Shown: positions 40,396-51,412 of the stretch, one piece after another
How positions within the stretch are numbered: the stretch's first letter is position 1
Layout: every line of letters begins with the position of its first letter
NCBI RefSeq assembly: GCF_009859475.1
Contig: NZ_CP044549.1
Location: forward strand, 496,001-560,000
Length of the DNA stretch: 64,000 bases
Reading direction: 5' to 3'
From: Hydrogenophaga sp. BPS33
Lineage (GTDB): Bacteria; Pseudomonadota; Gammaproteobacteria; Burkholderiales; Burkholderiaceae_C
The notes under the pieces: model-generated
Told to the model about the DNA's origin: nothing
Databases searched by the model: none
The model's input: the letters and a program-made list of their open reading frames with translations, nothing else
Made by a program: the position numbers and the translations under genes

Positions 40396-40926
40396 ATGGC
40401 AGAAATCGCCACCATTGCCCGCCCGTACGCGGAAGCGCTGTTCAAGGCTGCTGGCGCTGACGCGGCTGGCGCCTCGGCCTGGCTCGACGAGCTGGCTGCC
40501 CTGGCTGCCAATGAGCAGTTGCGCCAGTTCGCTGACAGTCCGAAGGCCTTGCCTGAGCAGGTGCTTTCGCTGCTGTCCGGTCTGCTCAAGAACAGCTTGC
40601 CCGCCATCGGCCAGAACTTCCTGCGCACCGTGATCGACAACGGACGTATCCAGGCGCTGCCCGAGATCGCGGCCCAGTTCCGCGCGTTGAAGAATGCGCA
40701 GCTGGGAGCGTTCGATGCCGTGGTCCACAGCGCCTTCGAGGTGGATAGCGCCGCCTTGGCCGAGCTCTCCGGGGTGCTGGAAAAGCGCTTTGGGCGCAAG
40801 CTCAACCTCCAGGTGAAACTGCAGCCCGATCTGATCGGCGGCATTCGCGTGGTGGTGGGCGACGAGGTGCTCGACACCTCGGTTAAAGCCCGCCTGGAAC
40901 AAATGAAGATTGCCCTGACGGCCTGA
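40396..40926 (+). CDS. atpH: F0F1 ATP synthase subunit delta
   Basis: 176 aa. Joins the stalk to the F1 head. [10 protein letters not shown] near the start and the C-terminal [27 protein letters not shown] are diagnostic. Confidence 0.96.
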   Translation: MAEIATIARPYAEALFKAAGADAAGASAWLDELAALAANEQLRQFADSPKALPEQVLSLLSGLLKNSLPAIGQNFLRTVIDNGRIQALPEIAAQFRALKNAQLGAFDAVVHSAFEVDSAALAELSGVLEKRFGRKLNLQVKLQPDLIGGIRVVVGDEVLDTSVKARLEQMKIALTA

Positions 40927-40980
40927 AAGCCGTTTTTCCGGGCGCGCCCGCACACCATTTAACGAAAGAAGGAAAGAGTC

Positions 40981-42543
40981 ATGCAGCTCAATCCCGCCGA
41001 AATCTCCGAACTGATCAAGTCCCGTATCGAGGGGCTGGGCGCATCCAGCGACGTGCGCAACCAAGGCACCGTGGTCTCCGTGACCGACGGCATCGTGCGT
41101 GTGCACGGCCTGTCCGATGTGATGCAAGGTGAAATGCTGGAATTTCCGGCCAACAAGGACGGCGTGCCGTCCTTCGGTCTGGCGCTGAACCTCGAGCGCG
41201 ACTCCGTGGGCTCCGTGATTCTGGGTGAGTACGAGCACATCTCCGAAGGCGACACCGTCAAGTGCACGGGCCGCATTCTGGAAGTGCCGGTGGGCCCTGA
41301 GCTGATTGGCCGCGTGGTCAACGCCTTGGGTCAACCGATTGACGGCAAGGGCCCCGTCAACGCCAAGATGACCGACGTGATCGAGAAGGTTGCCCCGGGC
41401 GTGATCGCCCGTAAATCGGTGGACCAGCCAGTGCAGACCGGCCTGAAGTCGATCGACTCGATGGTGCCTGTGGGCCGTGGCCAGCGCGAACTGATCATTG
41501 GCGACCGCCAGACCGGCAAGACCGCGGTGGCGATCGACGCGATCATCAACCAGAAGGGTCAGAACATGACCTGCGTTTACGTCGCGATCGGCCAGAAGGC
41601 ATCGTCGATCAAGAACGTGGTGCGTGCTCTGGAACAGGCCGGCGCGATGGAATACACCATCGTTGTGGCTGCTTCGGCCTCCGAATCCGCCGCCATGCAG
41701 TACCTGTCGGCCTACTCGGGCTGCACCATGGGCGAATACTTCCGCGACCGCGGTCAAGACGCGCTCATCGTGTATGACGATCTGTCCAAGCAGGCCGTTG
41801 CGTACCGCCAGGTCTCGCTGCTGCTGCGCCGCCCGCCAGGCCGCGAAGCCTACCCCGGCGATGTGTTCTACCTCCACAGCCGCCTGCTCGAACGCGCGGC
41901 CCGTGTGAATGCCGACTACGTCGAAGCCTTCACCAAGGGTGAAATCAAGGGCAAGACCGGTTCGCTGACCGCGCTGCCCATCATCGAAACGCAAGCCGGC
42001 GACGTGTCCGCTTTCGTGCCGACCAACGTGATCTCGATCACCGACGGTCAGATCTTCCTGGAAACCAGCTTGTTCAACGCCGGCATTCGCCCCGCCATCA
42101 ACGCCGGTATCTCGGTGTCGCGCGTCGGTGGTGCAGCCCAGACCGACCTGATCAAGAAGCAGTCCGGCGGTATCCGTACCGACTTGGCCCAGTACCGCGA
42201 GCTGGCCGCTTTTGCGCAGTTCGCTTCCGACCTGGACGAGGCCACCCGCAAGCAGCTCGACCGTGGTGCTCGCGTGACGGAACTGCTCAAGCAGGCCCAG
42301 TACGCGCCGCTGTCGATCAGCCTGATGGCTGCTTCGCTGTTCGCCGTGAACAAGGGTTACCTCGACGACATCGACGTCAAGAAGGTGCTGCCTTTTGAAG
42401 CCGGTCTGCACGCTTTCCTGAAGGACAAGCACGCCGCCCTGCTGCAGAAGATGGAAAGCGGCAAGGCGCTGGACAAGGACAAGGAAGCCGAAGCCCAACT
42501 CGCGGCCGCCGTTGCCGACTTCAAGAAAACCGGCACGTACTGA
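40981..42543 (+). CDS. atpA: F0F1 ATP synthase subunit alpha
   Basis: 520 aa non-catalytic nucleotide-binding subunit. The P-loop is [13 protein letters not shown], and the [17 protein letters not shown] signature is present. AAAGAAGGAAAGAGTC gives the ribosome site. Alternates with beta in the F1 hexamer. Confidence 0.98.
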   Translation: MQLNPAEISELIKSRIEGLGASSDVRNQGTVVSVTDGIVRVHGLSDVMQGEMLEFPANKDGVPSFGLALNLERDSVGSVILGEYEHISEGDTVKCTGRILEVPVGPELIGRVVNALGQPIDGKGPVNAKMTDVIEKVAPGVIARKSVDQPVQTGLKSIDSMVPVGRGQRELIIGDRQTGKTAVAIDAIINQKGQNMTCVYVAIGQKASSIKNVVRALEQAGAMEYTIVVAASASESAAMQYLSAYSGCTMGEYFRDRGQDALIVYDDLSKQAVAYRQVSLLLRRPPGREAYPGDVFYLHSRLLERAARVNADYVEAFTKGEIKGKTGSLTALPIIETQAGDVSAFVPTNVISITDGQIFLETSLFNAGIRPAINAGISVSRVGGAAQTDLIKKQSGGIRTDLAQYRELAAFAQFASDLDEATRKQLDRGARVTELLKQAQYAPLSISLMAASLFAVNKGYLDDIDVKKVLPFEAGLHAFLKDKHAALLQKMESGKALDKDKEAEAQLAAAVADFKKTGTY

Positions 42544-42574
42544 ACCGGCCCATTGACCCGATAAAGGAGCAGCA

Positions 42575-44892
<2,318 letters not shown>

Positions 44893-45014
44893 AGCGGCGC
44901 CCCGGGGCGTCTGGCGTTGTTGCCGTGCTCGCCGTACCGGTGTACGGCTCCGCGCGGCGCCTAGCCAGTCACCCCGCCGCTTGCTTTCCACTCACCTTTT
45001 TTATTGGAGTAACT

Positions 45015-45431
45015 ATGAGCACCATCCGCGTCGATGTGGTCAGCGCCGAAGAATCCATCTTCTCCGGCGAGGCCAAGTTCGTGGCGCTGCCGGGCGAGGC
45101 CGGTGAGCTGGGCATTCTGCCCGGTCACATTCCGCTGATCACCCGCATCAAGCCCGGCGCCGTTCGCATCGAGAAAGTTGATGGCGGTGAGGAATTCGTG
45201 TTTGTGGCCGGCGGCATTCTGGAAGTGCAACCCCACCACATCACCGTGTTGTCCGACACCGCCATTCGCGGCAAGGACCTGGACGAGACCAAGGCCACCG
45301 AGGCGCGCCAGCAGGCCGAAGAGGCCGTGAAGAACGCCAAGAGCGATCTCGATTTGGCCAAGGCCACCTCGGAACTCACCGTCATGGCTGCGCAAATTGC
45401 CGCCCTGCGCAAGTACCGGCAGAAAAAATAA
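45015..45431 (+). CDS. atpC: F0F1 ATP synthase subunit epsilon
   Basis: 138 aa. The beta-sandwich ([35 protein letters not shown]) and C-terminal helical pair are both present, so inhibitory up/down switching is possible. ATG 45015 follows TTGGAGTAACT. Last gene of the operon. Confidence 0.97.
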   Translation: MSTIRVDVVSAEESIFSGEAKFVALPGEAGELGILPGHIPLITRIKPGAVRIEKVDGGEEFVFVAGGILEVQPHHITVLSDTAIRGKDLDETKATEARQQAEEAVKNAKSDLDLAKATSELTVMAAQIAALRKYRQKK

Positions 45432-45458
45432 GCGACCCCGTGTCGTTTATCAGGAACG

Positions 45459-45485
45459 GACCGGCCAAGCGCCGGTCTTTCTCTT
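45459..45485 (+). terminator. intrinsic terminator of the atp operon
   Basis: Stem GACCGGC (45459-45465) / GCCGGTC (45471-45477), loop CAAGC, followed by TTTCTCTT. Confidence 0.7.
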
Positions 45486-45556
45486 GGTGCATGCCGCTGG
45501 CCATGCAACAGTCGGGCTAACATCTTGCGCCGAGGCATCAAAGGACCGGTAACGAC

Positions 45557-46132
45557 ATGTCTTCGATATTCGAGAGTCCCGACACCGCCCCCGAGGAGGT
45601 GGCAGCGCGTCTGCTGGTCACGTCGTCGGCGTTGGCCGACCTGACGTTGGGCGACGCCTTGAAGGTGGTTGGCTACATGCGGCCCAAGCTGATCAAGGCG
45701 GGTACCGTGATCATCCAGGAAGGCGAAGTCAAGCAGACCGACTACATGCTGCTGGTGTTGGAGGGAGACATCGCGGTCGAGAACGAATTGCCCGGCTTGC
45801 ACGAGAGCATGGTGGTCAACATCATGGGGCCCGGACACCTGATTGGAGACATGGGCGTGCTGGATGGCGCGCCTCGCTCTGCCACCTGCATCGCCAATAC
45901 GGACATTGCCGTGGCCGTGCTCTCGCGCACGGCTTTGATGCGTTTGCTCAAGGACGACCCGAAGGTGGGCGCGCGCCTTCTGTTGGCGATCTCCAAACGC
46001 ATGGCCGATCGCCTGCGGGAGACGACGCGCAAGCTCAAGACCTTTGCGCAGATGAACAAGGCGCTGCAGCAGGAGCTCAGTGTGGCGCTGAACAGCCGCC
46101 CGTCCGTTGCGGACCGACGCGGGCGCGGTTGA
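45557..46132 (+). CDS. cyclic-nucleotide-binding-domain protein without HTH
   Basis: 191 aa. Residues about 35-150 form a Crp-like cNMP-binding beta-barrel (IKAGTVIIQEGEVKQTDYMLLVLEGDIAVE, GHLIGDMGVLDGAPRSATC). The DNA-binding domain of Crp/Fnr proteins is missing; after the long helix the chain ends in a short basic tail. It may be a stand-alone sensor or a partner of another protein. It lies just after the atp terminator, as its own unit. Confidence 0.8.
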   Translation: MSSIFESPDTAPEEVAARLLVTSSALADLTLGDALKVVGYMRPKLIKAGTVIIQEGEVKQTDYMLLVLEGDIAVENELPGLHESMVVNIMGPGHLIGDMGVLDGAPRSATCIANTDIAVAVLSRTALMRLLKDDPKVGARLLLAISKRMADRLRETTRKLKTFAQMNKALQQELSVALNSRPSVADRRGRG

Positions 46133-46166
46133 CTGCGTAGCGGAGCCTGCCGAGCCCGGCGGCTCG

Positions 46167-46694
46167 TCAGCGACGCACGACGTTGTCCGCCAGTTCGTTG
46201 GCCCGCACCGAGCCCGGACTGGCCGGGAAATGGGCCACCAGCAGGGCCGACACTTCTTCCAGAGCCTGTGTCAGACCGTCTTCAAAATGCCCCTGCCGCA
46301 ACTGCTCGCCCAGGCGATCGGCGATGGCCTGCCATTCGGCCGGCGGCACCACGCGCGCGAGCGATCGATCTGCCACGAACTCAATGGCGTGTTCGGCCAG
46401 CAACAGGTAGATCAGCACGCCATTGTTGTGTTCGGTGTCCCAGATGCGCAGGCGCCCGAACCAGGCCAGCGCGCGTTCGCGCACGACGGCTGCCAGGGTG
46501 GTGGGCGGGGTGATGCGCCAGAGGTAGCTCAGGGGCAGGGACGCTTCCACGCAGAGCCGAACTTCGCCGCAGTGTCGGGCTTCGCTCGCGGCCACGCGCC
46601 TTGCCAGGCGCTCGGCCATGTCGTCGGGCACGGCCCGCACCGTGTCGGAGAGGTCGAGCCAGCGGTGTTTGAGAATGCGGACCAGCTTGTTCAT
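46167..46694 (-). CDS. TPM-domain protein
   Basis: 175 aa. The C-terminal part resembles the TPM (Psb32/YgcG-like) fold: ARRVAASEARHCGEVRLCVEASLP, then IWDTEHNNGVLIYLLLAEHAIEFVADRSL. There is no signal peptide. ATG 46694 is chosen because upstream codons overlap the Gly-rich end of the next gene. It forms an operon with a second TPM protein and LemA. Confidence 0.8.
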   Translation of the reverse strand: MNKLVRILKHRWLDLSDTVRAVPDDMAERLARRVAASEARHCGEVRLCVEASLPLSYLWRITPPTTLAAVVRERALAWFGRLRIWDTEHNNGVLIYLLLAEHAIEFVADRSLARVVPPAEWQAIADRLGEQLRQGHFEDGLTQALEEVSALLVAHFPASPGSVRANELADNVVRR

Positions 46695-46710
46695 GTTGGG
46701 ATGCTCTCGT

Positions 46711-47631
46711 TCACCAGCCGCCCGATGCGCCACCGCCACCAAAGTTGCCACCGCCACCTGAGCTAAATCCGCCTCCACCGCCAAACCCGCCGCGACCACC
46801 GCCACCCCCAAAGCCACCACCACCCCAACCCCCGTGTCGTCCCGAGCGCCCCGAGCCCCTCGAAGTGGGTGCGGGCAGAAACTGAAGGAACAAGGCGGCG
46901 AGCATGCCGAGCAAGCCCGCGCCGATGGCGATCCAGAGCACCGAGGTCAGCACCCACGCGAGGCCACCAGCGCCCGCGCCGGTAAGCAAGGTACCGAGCT
47001 TGTTGCCGAACATCCCCCGCAGCACCGTCGAGGCGATGGGAACCGCAAACACCAGGAAGACCAGCGCGTCCATGAGGTCAAAGCCTTGGGCGTTGCCGTT
47101 GGATGAGGCCGACGGCTCGGTGGGCTGCGGCAATTCCTCTCCCCGGATGCGCGCCAGGATCTGGTCCACACCGGCCTCAATGCCGCCGGCGTAGTCGCCG
47201 GCGCGCAGCGCGGGTGCCACCGCGCCATCGAGGATGCGGCGCGCCATCAAGTCTGGTATCGCGCCTTCCAGGGCCTTGGCCGTGGCGATGCGCATGCGCC
47301 GGTCGTCCTTGGCGATCACGAACAGCACGCCGTCGCCCACGTCGCGCCGGCCGATCTTCCAGGCATCTCCCAGGCGCTGCGTGTAGTCCGCGATGTCTTC
47401 CGGCGCGGTGGTGGCCACCATGAGCACCACGACCTGCGAGCCGTGCGTCTGTTCGAATGCCGCCAGCTTGGCGTCGATGGCGGCAAGCTGTTGCGCGTCG
47501 AGCGTGCCGGTCTGGTCCATGACGCGGGCGCGCAGCTCCGGGACGGCCTGCTGCGCCAGCGCCAGCGAGCCGGTGGCCAGGAAGCAAAGGCCCAGAAGCG
47601 CCAGCAGCGATCGGGCCAGCCAGCGGGTCAT
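46711..47631 (-). CDS. TPM-domain membrane protein with Gly-rich C-terminus (YgcG-like)
   Basis: 306 aa. Signal peptide, then a periplasmic TPM domain (VMDQTGTLDAQQLAAIDAKLAAFE, DGVLFVIAKDDRRMRIATAKALEGAIPD), then two hydrophobic segments and a terminal tail of about 60 residues that is mostly glycine with Ser, Arg and Phe. Such tails are common in the family and probably surface-disordered. Translationally coupled (ATGA) to LemA upstream. Confidence 0.88.
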   Translation of the reverse strand: MTRWLARSLLALLGLCFLATGSLALAQQAVPELRARVMDQTGTLDAQQLAAIDAKLAAFEQTHGSQVVVLMVATTAPEDIADYTQRLGDAWKIGRRDVGDGVLFVIAKDDRRMRIATAKALEGAIPDLMARRILDGAVAPALRAGDYAGGIEAGVDQILARIRGEELPQPTEPSASSNGNAQGFDLMDALVFLVFAVPIASTVLRGMFGNKLGTLLTGAGAGGLAWVLTSVLWIAIGAGLLGMLAALFLQFLPAPTSRGSGRSGRHGGWGGGGFGGGGGRGGFGGGGGFSSGGGGNFGGGGASGGW

Positions 47632-48242
47632 GGCTTCTTGTCGAAGTCCACCTTCGGTGGCGTGGAGATCTCCGCCTCGTTGGCCACCTGGAAGTTGGCC
47701 TTGGGCGCGTAGCCGAACACCATGGCGGTGAGGTTGGTCGGGAAGCTGCGCGAGAGCACGTTGTATTCCTGCACGGTCTGTATGTAGCGGTTGCGGGCCA
47801 CGGTGATGCGGTTCTCCGTGCCCTCCAGCTGCACGCGCAAGTCGCTGAAACCCTGGTTCGCCTTGAGGTTGGGGTATTGCTCCACGACCACCATCAGCCG
47901 GCTGAGCGCGCTGCTGAGTTCGCCTTGCGCGGCCTGGAACTGCTGCATGGCTGCCGGGTTGTTCAAGGTCTCGGGCGTGACCTGGATGGAGGTGGCTTTG
48001 GAGCGCGCTTCGACCACACGGGTGAGCGTCTCCTGCTCGAAGTTCGCTTCGCCCTTCACCGTGGCGACGATGTTGGGGATGAGGTCGGCGCGGCGCTGGT
48101 ATTGGTTGAGCACTTCCGACCAGGCGGAGCGGCTTTGCTCATCGAGGCGTTGGAAGTCGTTGTAGCCGCAGCCTGTGAGGCTGCTCACGAGGAGCAGTGC
48201 GGCGATCCAGGTGAACAGGCGATGCTGGATGGATGGGTGCAT
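47628..48242 (-). CDS. lemA: LemA family lipoprotein
   Basis: 204 aa. The lipobox is in LLLVSSLTGCGYNDFQ, followed by the LemA helical domain with the signature NQYQRRADLIPNIVATVKG. LemA is a membrane-tethered protein of unclear role (envelope quality control or signalling). The LemA-TPM pairing recurs widely. ATG 48242 gives the normal start. Confidence 0.92.
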   Translation of the reverse strand: MHPSIQHRLFTWIAALLLVSSLTGCGYNDFQRLDEQSRSAWSEVLNQYQRRADLIPNIVATVKGEANFEQETLTRVVEARSKATSIQVTPETLNNPAAMQQFQAAQGELSSALSRLMVVVEQYPNLKANQGFSDLRVQLEGTENRITVARNRYIQTVQEYNVLSRSFPTNLTAMVFGYAPKANFQVANEAEISTPPKVDFDKKP

Positions 48243-48366
48243 GAAACCAAGCTCCTCAAGTTCGCGGGCCCTTGTTGAGCAGACGTTGGGTGGGGCTCGC
48301 CGGTCTGCGGGACTATACCGCGCGTGCCTGTCCTGGTTTCGCGAGGCAGGCGGCAAAATACGCTGC

Positions 48367-48804
48367 ATGCCCAAACCCAAACTGCCTCCCGGTTCTCCCG
48401 ACGATACGGAGGCCGCCTTCTACGACGCCTTGCAACACGCCGACCTGGAGCGGCTCATGGCGTGCTGGAGCGATGACGATGATGTCGTGTGCGTGCACCC
48501 CGGTGGCCCTCGCCTGGTCGGGCATGCCGCCATTCGGGCCGCGTTCGAAGCCTTGTTCGCCAATGGCAGCGTGCAGGCGCATGCGGAGAAAGTGCACCGA
48601 CTCGATGCGGGCGACTGCCGCGTGCACAGCGTGGTGGAGCGCGTGACGGTGATGACGGACGACGGCGTGCAGCAAGCCTGGGTCGTGGCAACCAATGTGT
48701 ATGTGAAAACCGCGCAGGGATGGCGCCTTGCGACCCACCACGCCAGCCCCGGCTCGCGCGTCGAACCGCCCGACATCATCACCGCCAAGCCGGTCCTGCA
48801 TTGA
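48367..48804 (+). CDS. SnoaL/NTF2-like protein (DUF4440 type)
   Basis: 145 aa cone-shaped NTF2-like fold: DTEAAFYDALQHADLERLMACWSDDDDVVCVHPGG, then GHAAIRAAFEALF and the C-terminal GWRLATHHASP. These small proteins bind or isomerise hydrophobic ligands; no substrate can be read here. Its stop overlaps the TTG start of the hydrolase gene. Confidence 0.8.
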   Translation: MPKPKLPPGSPDDTEAAFYDALQHADLERLMACWSDDDDVVCVHPGGPRLVGHAAIRAAFEALFANGSVQAHAEKVHRLDAGDCRVHSVVERVTVMTDDGVQQAWVVATNVYVKTAQGWRLATHHASPGSRVEPPDIITAKPVLH

Positions 48805-49799
48805 CACACGCAGCTTTTCCTTATGAGGCCCCCTGGTGGTTGCCTGGCGGCAACGCCCAGACCATCTGGGCTGCGCGCGTGGCCCGGCGCTCCTTCGGCG
48901 CTGCACCGCGTTGGCGGCGCAGCCGCTGGAGCACGCCCGATGGCGACTTCATCGACGTGGACGAAGCCTGCCATGCCAGCGCTTCGAACGCGCCCTTGCT
49001 GGTGCTGTTCCACGGCCTTGAAGGGTCGTCGGCCAGCCAGTACGCCGTGGCTTTTGCCGACTTCGCCGCAGCCCATGGCCTGGCCTACGCCGTGCCCCAT
49101 TTCCGTGGGTGTTCGGGGGAAATCAACCACGCACCACGCGCCTACCACTCTGGCGACTTCGACGAGATCGACTGGATCCTGCGCCGCTTCGCGCTCGAGC
49201 ACCCGGGGCGCCCCTTGCTGGCGGTGGGCGTTTCGTTGGGCGGCAATGCCCTCATGCGGTGGGCGGGAGAGACAGAGCAAAGCGCAGGGCGAACCGTGCA
49301 GGCCATTGCGGCGGTGAGTTCACCCCTGGATCTCGCTGCGGGTGGATATGCCATTGGCCGTGGCTTCAACCGGATGGTGTACACCCGCATGTTCATGGGC
49401 ACGATGGTGCCCAAGGCGCTTCAGAAGCTGGAGCAGCACCCGGGGTTGTTCCAGCGCGAGGCTTTGCTCGGGGCCCGCGATCTCTACGAATTCGACAACC
49501 TGTTCACCGCCCCGCTGCACGGCTTCCGTGACACGCTGGACTATTGGACCCGCGCATCGGCCAAGCCGGTGCTGCACCGCATCCGCGTGCCCGCGCTCGC
49601 GCTCAACGCCCGCAACGACCCCTTCGTGCCCGTGTCCTCCTTGCCCACGCTCCAGGACGCGGGATCGCACGTGACGTTGTGGCAGCCGGCGCACGGCGGT
49701 CACGTCGGCTTTCCGGTGTCGCACGGCCCCTTCGGTGTTCCGGGTCATGTGCGCGGCATGCCCGAAGCCGTGGGACACTGGCTGCTCGCGCATCTTTAG
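48801..49799 (+). CDS. YheT-type alpha/beta hydrolase
   Basis: 332 aa. It opens FPYEAPWWLPGGNAQTIWAA, the family hallmark, with nucleophile motif GVSLGGNALMRW, Asp in NARNDPFVP and His in GGHVGFPVS. Members (YheT, human ABHD1/3 relatives) are esterases or lipases of unclear natural substrate. TTG 48801 is the best start since the region upstream belongs to the NTF2-like gene. Coupled to the following gene, 14 bases away. Confidence 0.88.
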   Translation: MTHAAFPYEAPWWLPGGNAQTIWAARVARRSFGAAPRWRRSRWSTPDGDFIDVDEACHASASNAPLLVLFHGLEGSSASQYAVAFADFAAAHGLAYAVPHFRGCSGEINHAPRAYHSGDFDEIDWILRRFALEHPGRPLLAVGVSLGGNALMRWAGETEQSAGRTVQAIAAVSSPLDLAAGGYAIGRGFNRMVYTRMFMGTMVPKALQKLEQHPGLFQREALLGARDLYEFDNLFTAPLHGFRDTLDYWTRASAKPVLHRIRVPALALNARNDPFVPVSSLPTLQDAGSHVTLWQPAHGGHVGFPVSHGPFGVPGHVRGMPEAVGHWLLAHL

Positions 49800-49813
49800 G
49801 GGGACAGAGCACC

Positions 49814-50344
49814 ATGGACGACATCGTCAAGGCCGCGATGGCCAAATGGCCCAACGTGCCGCATTGCTACGGCTGGCTGGGGCTGGACGCGCGTGGCAAC
49901 TGGTACATGCGGGACGACCGCACGCAGGCACAGGGCGCGTTTCCCGTCAGCAAGGGATCGCTGCTCAAGCACGAGAAGTTGATCGATTTCATCCACCGCA
50001 ACTACGCCGCCGACGAGCAAGGGCAGTGGTTTTTCCAGAACGGGCCGCAGCGCGTGTACGTCGAGCTCGAAGCCACGCCGTGGATCTGGCGCCTGCAACC
50101 CGACGGCAGTGTGGTGTCGCACACGGGCGCGCCGAGCGGCGCGATCTCCGAGAGCCTGCTCGACGAGGCTGGTCGGCTGTACCTGGTGACGGAGCGCGGC
50201 GTGGGGCTGGTGCACAGCGCCGACATGGTGGCCGCGGCGGACGTGGTCGAGGAGGGGCTTTGGACGCCACGCGATGCCGATGCCTCGACGCTGCCCAGCC
50301 GATTCGGGTTCGAGCCCAGCCCTCAAGGGCGGCAGAAAACCTGA
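49814..50344 (+). CDS. conserved hypothetical protein
   Basis: 176 aa, soluble. I recognise it as a conserved betaproteobacterial family often placed next to this hydrolase, but cannot name it with certainty. It is rich in Trp (WPNVPHCYGWLGLDARGNWYMRD, WFFQNGPQRVYVELEATPWIWRL), suggesting a compact beta domain. A perfect bidirectional terminator follows. No function known. Confidence 0.75.
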   Translation: MDDIVKAAMAKWPNVPHCYGWLGLDARGNWYMRDDRTQAQGAFPVSKGSLLKHEKLIDFIHRNYAADEQGQWFFQNGPQRVYVELEATPWIWRLQPDGSVVSHTGAPSGAISESLLDEAGRLYLVTERGVGLVHSADMVAAADVVEEGLWTPRDADASTLPSRFGFEPSPQGRQKT

Positions 50345-50373
50345 GACCGCCCCTGAGACTGCCCCGTTTGTAG

Positions 50374-50416
50374 CACCCATGAAAAAGCCGGTCTGAAACC
50401 GGCTTTTTCATGGGTG
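50374..50416. terminator. bidirectional intrinsic terminator, 19-bp perfect stem
   Basis: CACCCATGAAAAAGCCGGT (50374-50392) pairs completely with ACCGGCTTTTTCATGGGTG (50398-50416) around CTGAA. A5 and T5 runs sit within the stem, so it can serve both the plus-strand hydrolase operon and the minus-strand cytochrome gene. Confidence 0.8.
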
Positions 50417-50427
50417 AGGGAACGGGC

Positions 50428-51267
50428 TTACTTCACCGCCGCCAGCATGTACTCCACGGCGGCCTTGATGTCGGCATCGGGCGCGGTGGAGCCGCCCTTG
50501 GGTGGCATCGCGCCCTTGCCCTTGATCACCGTGGCGGTCAGGCCATCGACACCCGCGGCCAGGCGCGGCGCCCAGGCAGCCTTGTCGCCCAGCTTCGGAG
50601 CGCCAGCGACGCCGGCTACGTGGCACACCGAGCAGGCTTGCTTGTACAGCGCTTCGCCAGAAGCACCGGCCACCGTGGCGGACGCCGCTGCGGGCGCGGG
50701 AGCTGCGGGAGCCGGCGCGGCGGCTGCAGCTGCAGCTGCAGCTGCAGGGGCGGCAGCGGGCGCTGCCGCTGCGGCAGGCAACTGGGGCTCGGGGAATTTG
50801 GCGCCGGCGGCGTTGGCCATGTGGACCACTGCGCGGCCGATTTCTGCGTCGCGGAACGCGCCGCCGCCTTGTGCGCCCATGGCGCCCTTGCCCTTGAGGG
50901 CCGAGTTCAGCAGGGCGTCGTAACCGGTGGCGATGCGCGCCGCCCAGGCACCCGCGTCGCCAAACTTCGGCGCGCCGGCCAGGCCCGCGGCGTGGCAGGC
51001 GGCGCACTGTGCCGTGTACACGGACTCACCGGAGGCCAGCGGGCGGTTCGCGTCGCGCAGCTCCAGAGTGCCCACGCGCTGGATGCGTTGCGCAACGCCT
51101 TGTTCCACGTCGACCGCGCCGGCAGCGGGCTTGTTGGCCGAGACCACGTAATACACCAGGCCGATGATGATGAAGATCGGCGCGACAAACGCAAAAAAAG
51201 ACGTCCACAACAGTTGCGTGGGCGTCTTGATCGGGCCAGTGTGGTCTTCGTGCGCGTGGTCGCTCAT
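50428..51267 (-). CDS. membrane-anchored diheme c-type cytochrome
   Basis: 279 aa. An uncleaved membrane anchor is at residues 19-43. Two cytochrome c5-like domains carry CAACH (88-92) and CSVCH (212-216), with distal Met ligands in GKGAMGAQGG and GKGAMPPKGG. A 35-residue Ala/Pro linker joins them. The two domains look like a duplication. The protein probably shuttles electrons in the periplasm to a terminal oxidase. The linker is encoded partly by a CTGCAG repeat. Confidence 0.92.
   Translation of the reverse strand: MSDHAHEDHTGPIKTPTQLLWTSFFAFVAPIFIIIGLVYYVVSANKPAAGAVDVEQGVAQRIQRVGTLELRDANRPLASGESVYTAQCAACHAAGLAGAPKFGDAGAWAARIATGYDALLNSALKGKGAMGAQGGGAFRDAEIGRAVVHMANAAGAKFPEPQLPAAAAAPAAAPAAAAAAAAAAPAPAAPAPAAASATVAGASGEALYKQACSVCHVAGVAGAPKLGDKAAWAPRLAAGVDGLTATVIKGKGAMPPKGGSTAPDADIKAAVEYMLAAVK
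50724..50747. repeat. hexanucleotide repeat (CTGCAG)4 in a coding linker
   Basis: Four perfect tandem CTGCAG units inside the Ala-rich linker of the diheme cytochrome. Changes by whole units would alter linker length by two residues each without breaking the frame. Confidence 0.85.
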
Positions 51268-51412
51268 GGTGTCCTCGGGGGTGGCGATTCAAGGCCAGTG
51301 AAAATGGGGCGGGCCTGTCGTGGAGCAGGGCAAAACAGCCTGGGATTATAGCCAACGCCCCTGGGGCGGCCGCCCCAGCCTCCAGGTGCGGCCAGCCCCG
51401 GCGGTGGCAAGG

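Noticed and set aside
44893..45014. GCCGTAC/GTACGGC hairpin between atpD and atpC as an operon terminator
   Set aside because: No T run, and atpC follows in standard order with its own ribosome site; the operon continues.
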